DNA of 24,781 nucleotides from a bacterium UBP11_UBA4055. Lineage in GTDB: Bacteria > UBA4055. The stretch spans positions 3,129-27,909 of the forward strand of contig DFZN01000038.1 of assembly GCA_002382735.1 (NCBI GenBank). The letters are read 5' to 3'. Position numbers and translations under genes: made by a program. A model generated the notes under the pieces. The model had not been told where the DNA came from and did not search any database. It saw only the letters and a program-made list of their open reading frames with translations. Every line of letters begins with the position of its first letter. Positions within the stretch are counted from its first letter, which is position 1. Shown here one piece after another: positions 23,084 to 24,781 of this stretch.

Positions 23084-24256
23084 ATGCTGAATTTTACTAT
23101 GTCACTGCCTACAGAAGTATATTTCGGTCAGGACATGATCGCTGATCTGAAAGATCACATTAAAAAATTCAAAGGAACGAGAGTTTTACTCGCTTACGGC
23201 GGCGGAAGCATTAAAAAGAACGGTGTTTATGATAAAATTGTAACTCTGTTAAATGAGAACGGAATCTTTTTCAAAGAACTTGCAGGAATAAAACCGAACC
23301 CGAGGATCTCGAGCGTCAGAGAGGGTGTTAAGATCATCCGCGAGAACAGGCTCGACTTCATCCTTGCCGCCGGAGGAGGCAGCGTCATTGATGCCTGCAA
23401 AGGTATGGCGGCGGGAGCGGGTTACGAAGGCGACCCGTGGGACTTTTACCTTCACAAAGCGAAGCTTCAGGCGGAACCGCTGCCGATCGGGGTTATCCTT
23501 ACCCTCGCCGCCACAGGTTCGGAAACGAACTGGGGTTCAGTCGTTTCCGACGACGAGACTGAACGGAAACTGCCGTTCAGGCACGAATCGCTCCGACCTA
23601 AGTTCGCCGTGCTTGACCCTGTTTACACTTACTCCGTGCCGGCCTACCACACAGCCGCGGGCATTGTGGACATCATGGCGCATGTTTTCGAACAGTACTT
23701 TTCCCCCACAAAGAGCACATACCTTTCAGACAGACTCGCTGAAGCCGTTATGAAAGCGGTCATTCACTATGCGCCTGTCGTGATGGAACAGCCCGACAAT
23801 TATGAAGCCCGCGCGAACATCCTGTGGGCCGGTACCCTTGCGCTGAACCAGATCCTGACATACGGCAAGGTGACAGACTGGGCTACGCACATGATCGAAC
23901 ACGAAGTCAGCGCGATTTACGACATCAGTCACGGCGCCGGTCTGGCAGTCCTCTTCCCAAGCTGGATGAAGTTCGTCCTTAATGACGACACACTTCCCAA
24001 ATTCCTCGAATTCTCCAAGAATGTCTGGAACATAGATCCTGAAAGCGGTAATGATTTCGAACTGGCCATGGAAACGATACAGAGAACTTCCGACTTTTTC
24101 AAAAGCCTCAATATGCCCTCTACCCTTTCGGAATTCAATATCGATGACTCAAGGCTGGATGAAATGGCCGAAAAAGCCGTCGCTTTCGGAGATCTCGGCA
24201 GCTTCGCAAAACTGGGAAAGGACAATGTGCTTGAGATATTGAGAATGAGCCTCTAA
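23084..24256 (+). CDS. Iron-containing alcohol dehydrogenase (YqhD/butanol dehydrogenase type)
   Basis: The 390-residue enzyme is a group III dehydrogenase that reduces aldehydes to alcohols. It opens FTMSLPTEVYFGQDMI as in BdhA/YqhD. The dinucleotide part has AYGGGSIKKNG, where the serine is associated with NADP(H) use, and AAGGGSVIDACKGMA. Metal ligands by alignment with YqhD (Asp194, His198, His267, His281) are Asp196, His200, His269 and His283, all present with matching spacing, in GIVDIMAHVFEQ and WATHMIEHEVSAIYDISHGAG. AGGAG (23074-23078) precedes the ATG. It may detoxify short aldehydes or dispose of reductant in fermentation. Third gene of a compact operon; the link to cell-wall enzymes upstream is unclear. 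Confidence 0.94.
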   Translation: MLNFTMSLPTEVYFGQDMIADLKDHIKKFKGTRVLLAYGGGSIKKNGVYDKIVTLLNENGIFFKELAGIKPNPRISSVREGVKIIRENRLDFILAAGGGSVIDACKGMAAGAGYEGDPWDFYLHKAKLQAEPLPIGVILTLAATGSETNWGSVVSDDETERKLPFRHESLRPKFAVLDPVYTYSVPAYHTAAGIVDIMAHVFEQYFSPTKSTYLSDRLAEAVMKAVIHYAPVVMEQPDNYEARANILWAGTLALNQILTYGKVTDWATHMIEHEVSAIYDISHGAGLAVLFPSWMKFVLNDDTLPKFLEFSKNVWNIDPESGNDFELAMETIQRTSDFFKSLNMPSTLSEFNIDDSRLDEMAEKAVAFGDLGSFAKLGKDNVLEILRMSL

Positions 24257-24270
24257 TAAAAGGAGATCTA

Positions 24271-24660
24271 ATGACTGAATTCGATAAAGAAAAAGCTTTA
24301 AAATACGGCGCTGACAAATACGGAATGAGAAAGTATGTGATGGCATTCCTTAAGAGGGGTCCGAACAGACCTTCCGATCCTCAAAAATCCGAAGAACTCC
24401 AGAGATTACACCTTGAGAACATCGGCAGAATGGCTGAAGCACGAAAGCTTGTTTTAGCAGGACCTTTCCTCGATAACGGAGAATTGAGAGGAATATACAT
24501 CTTCAATGTAAGCTCAATAGAAGAGGCACAAGAACTCACCAACACCGATCCCGCGATCATATACGGCAGCCTTGTGATGGAACTCAAAGAATGGTACGGA
24601 TCAGCTGCTCTCATGGCTGTCAATGATATTCATAAAGAGATCGCTGAAGAAGAAATTTAG
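24271..24660 (+). CDS. YciI-like protein
   Basis: The 129-residue protein matches the YCII-related (PF03795) dimeric alpha/beta-barrel family. Conserved features are YVMAFLKRGPNR, the HLENIGRMAEARKLVLAGPFLDNGELRGIYIF core containing the family histidine, and EEAQELTNTDPAI followed by ELKEWYG. YciI proteins have been proposed to be small enzymes acting on ring compounds or muconolactone-like substrates, but the reaction is unknown in most. AAGGAGATC (24259-24267) gives a clear ribosome-binding site. It is the last gene of the operon, 14 bases after the alcohol dehydrogenase. No terminator is obvious behind it. Confidence 0.9.
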   Translation: MTEFDKEKALKYGADKYGMRKYVMAFLKRGPNRPSDPQKSEELQRLHLENIGRMAEARKLVLAGPFLDNGELRGIYIFNVSSIEEAQELTNTDPAIIYGSLVMELKEWYGSAALMAVNDIHKEIAEEEI

Positions 24661-24687
24661 TTAAACCTAAATCCGTGAAGAAACACC

Positions 24688-24716
24688 TTGCATAATGCTT
24701 ATAACTTTCGTATATT
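24688..24716 (+). promoter_or_regulatory. Putative promoter of the gene starting at 24760
   Basis: TTGCAT (24688-24693), 17 bases, then TATATT (24711-24716), nearly identical to the rpsU promoter. A small dyad TTCAT-N3-ATGAA (24716-24728) overlaps the end of the -10 and the expected start site. A second -10-like TATAAT (24736-24741) lacks a matching -35. Confidence 0.5.
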
Positions 24717-24759
24717 TCATTATATGAAGAATATGTATAATAAAATATAGGGGGCGGTT

Positions 24760-24781
24760 ATGAGTAATTTTAGGATTGAAA
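24760..24781 (+). CDS. Start of an unidentified gene (3'-partial)
   Basis: ATG at 24760 opens seven codons (MSNFRIE) before the window ends. A G-rich stretch (AGGGGGCGG, 24750-24757) lies directly upstream as a possible ribosome-binding site, and a promoter candidate lies 44 bases before the start. Too short to identify. Confidence 0.45.

Overview
The window is about 24.8 kb of chromosomal DNA from a bacterium, apparently of the FCB (Fibrobacteres-Chlorobi-Bacteroidetes) assemblage or one of its candidate phyla (Delongbacteria, Cloacimonadota or similar). The main clue is the first protein, which ends in a type IX secretion (Por) sorting tail with the signature NYPNPFNPST. Moderate-GC coding DNA, dense short operons and a cytosolic tricorn protease fit that guess but do not prove it. 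Unlike classical Bacteroidetes, nearly every gene here has a clear Shine-Dalgarno sequence, and most candidate promoters read as TTGnnn-N17-TAnnnT. No tRNA, rRNA, CRISPR array or prophage was seen.

Layout. 1-1581: the 3' part of a large secreted modular protein. 1596-5089 (+): promoter, rpsU (bS21) with an exceptionally long Shine-Dalgarno match, terminator, a CvpA-family membrane protein and a ClpC-type AAA+ unfoldase. 5341-6786 (-): a three-gene operon of a Lys-rich two-part protein, a GNAT acetyltransferase and a small protein paralogous to the C-terminal domain of the first. 6942-8836 (+): archaeal-type 8-oxoguanine glycosylase (Ogg2) overlapping an MFS transporter. 8842-11802 (+): a promoter carrying a 19-bp palindromic operator candidate, a parvulin isomerase without signal peptide, and RNase R. 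11834-12048: a 215-bp internally deleted IS3-family element that keeps both ends and the transposase C-terminus.

12120-14610 (-): an unrecognised conserved-looking 413-aa protein followed by a class I/II PLP aminotransferase. Divergent from it, 14772-17355 (+): threonine synthase and an alkaline-phosphatase/iPGM-superfamily enzyme that is best read as the non-GHMP homoserine kinase. The two operons appear to start from overlapping divergent promoters whose -35 boxes form one palindrome. 17358-17588 (-): a small winged-helix-like protein, divergent from a 1077-aa tricorn protease (17729-20962), which ends at a good terminator. 21073-24660 (+): four close-packed genes for a secreted carboxypeptidase-regulatory-like domain protein, a PBP4-type D-Ala-D-Ala carboxypeptidase lipoprotein, an NADP-type iron alcohol dehydrogenase and a YciI-like protein. 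A last promoter and a start codon begin a gene that runs off the window.

Together this is mostly housekeeping DNA: protein quality control (ClpC, parvulin, tricorn), RNA turnover (RNase R), translation (bS21), DNA repair (Ogg2), threonine synthesis, cell-wall trimming and aldehyde/alcohol redox. No defence or biosynthetic cluster was found. The most interesting items are the IS3 miniature, the overlapping divergent promoters, the operator upstream of the parvulin gene, the rpsU leader, the duplicated unknown domain, the beta-sandwich domain inserted in an Ig-like fold, and the unknown 413-aa protein.
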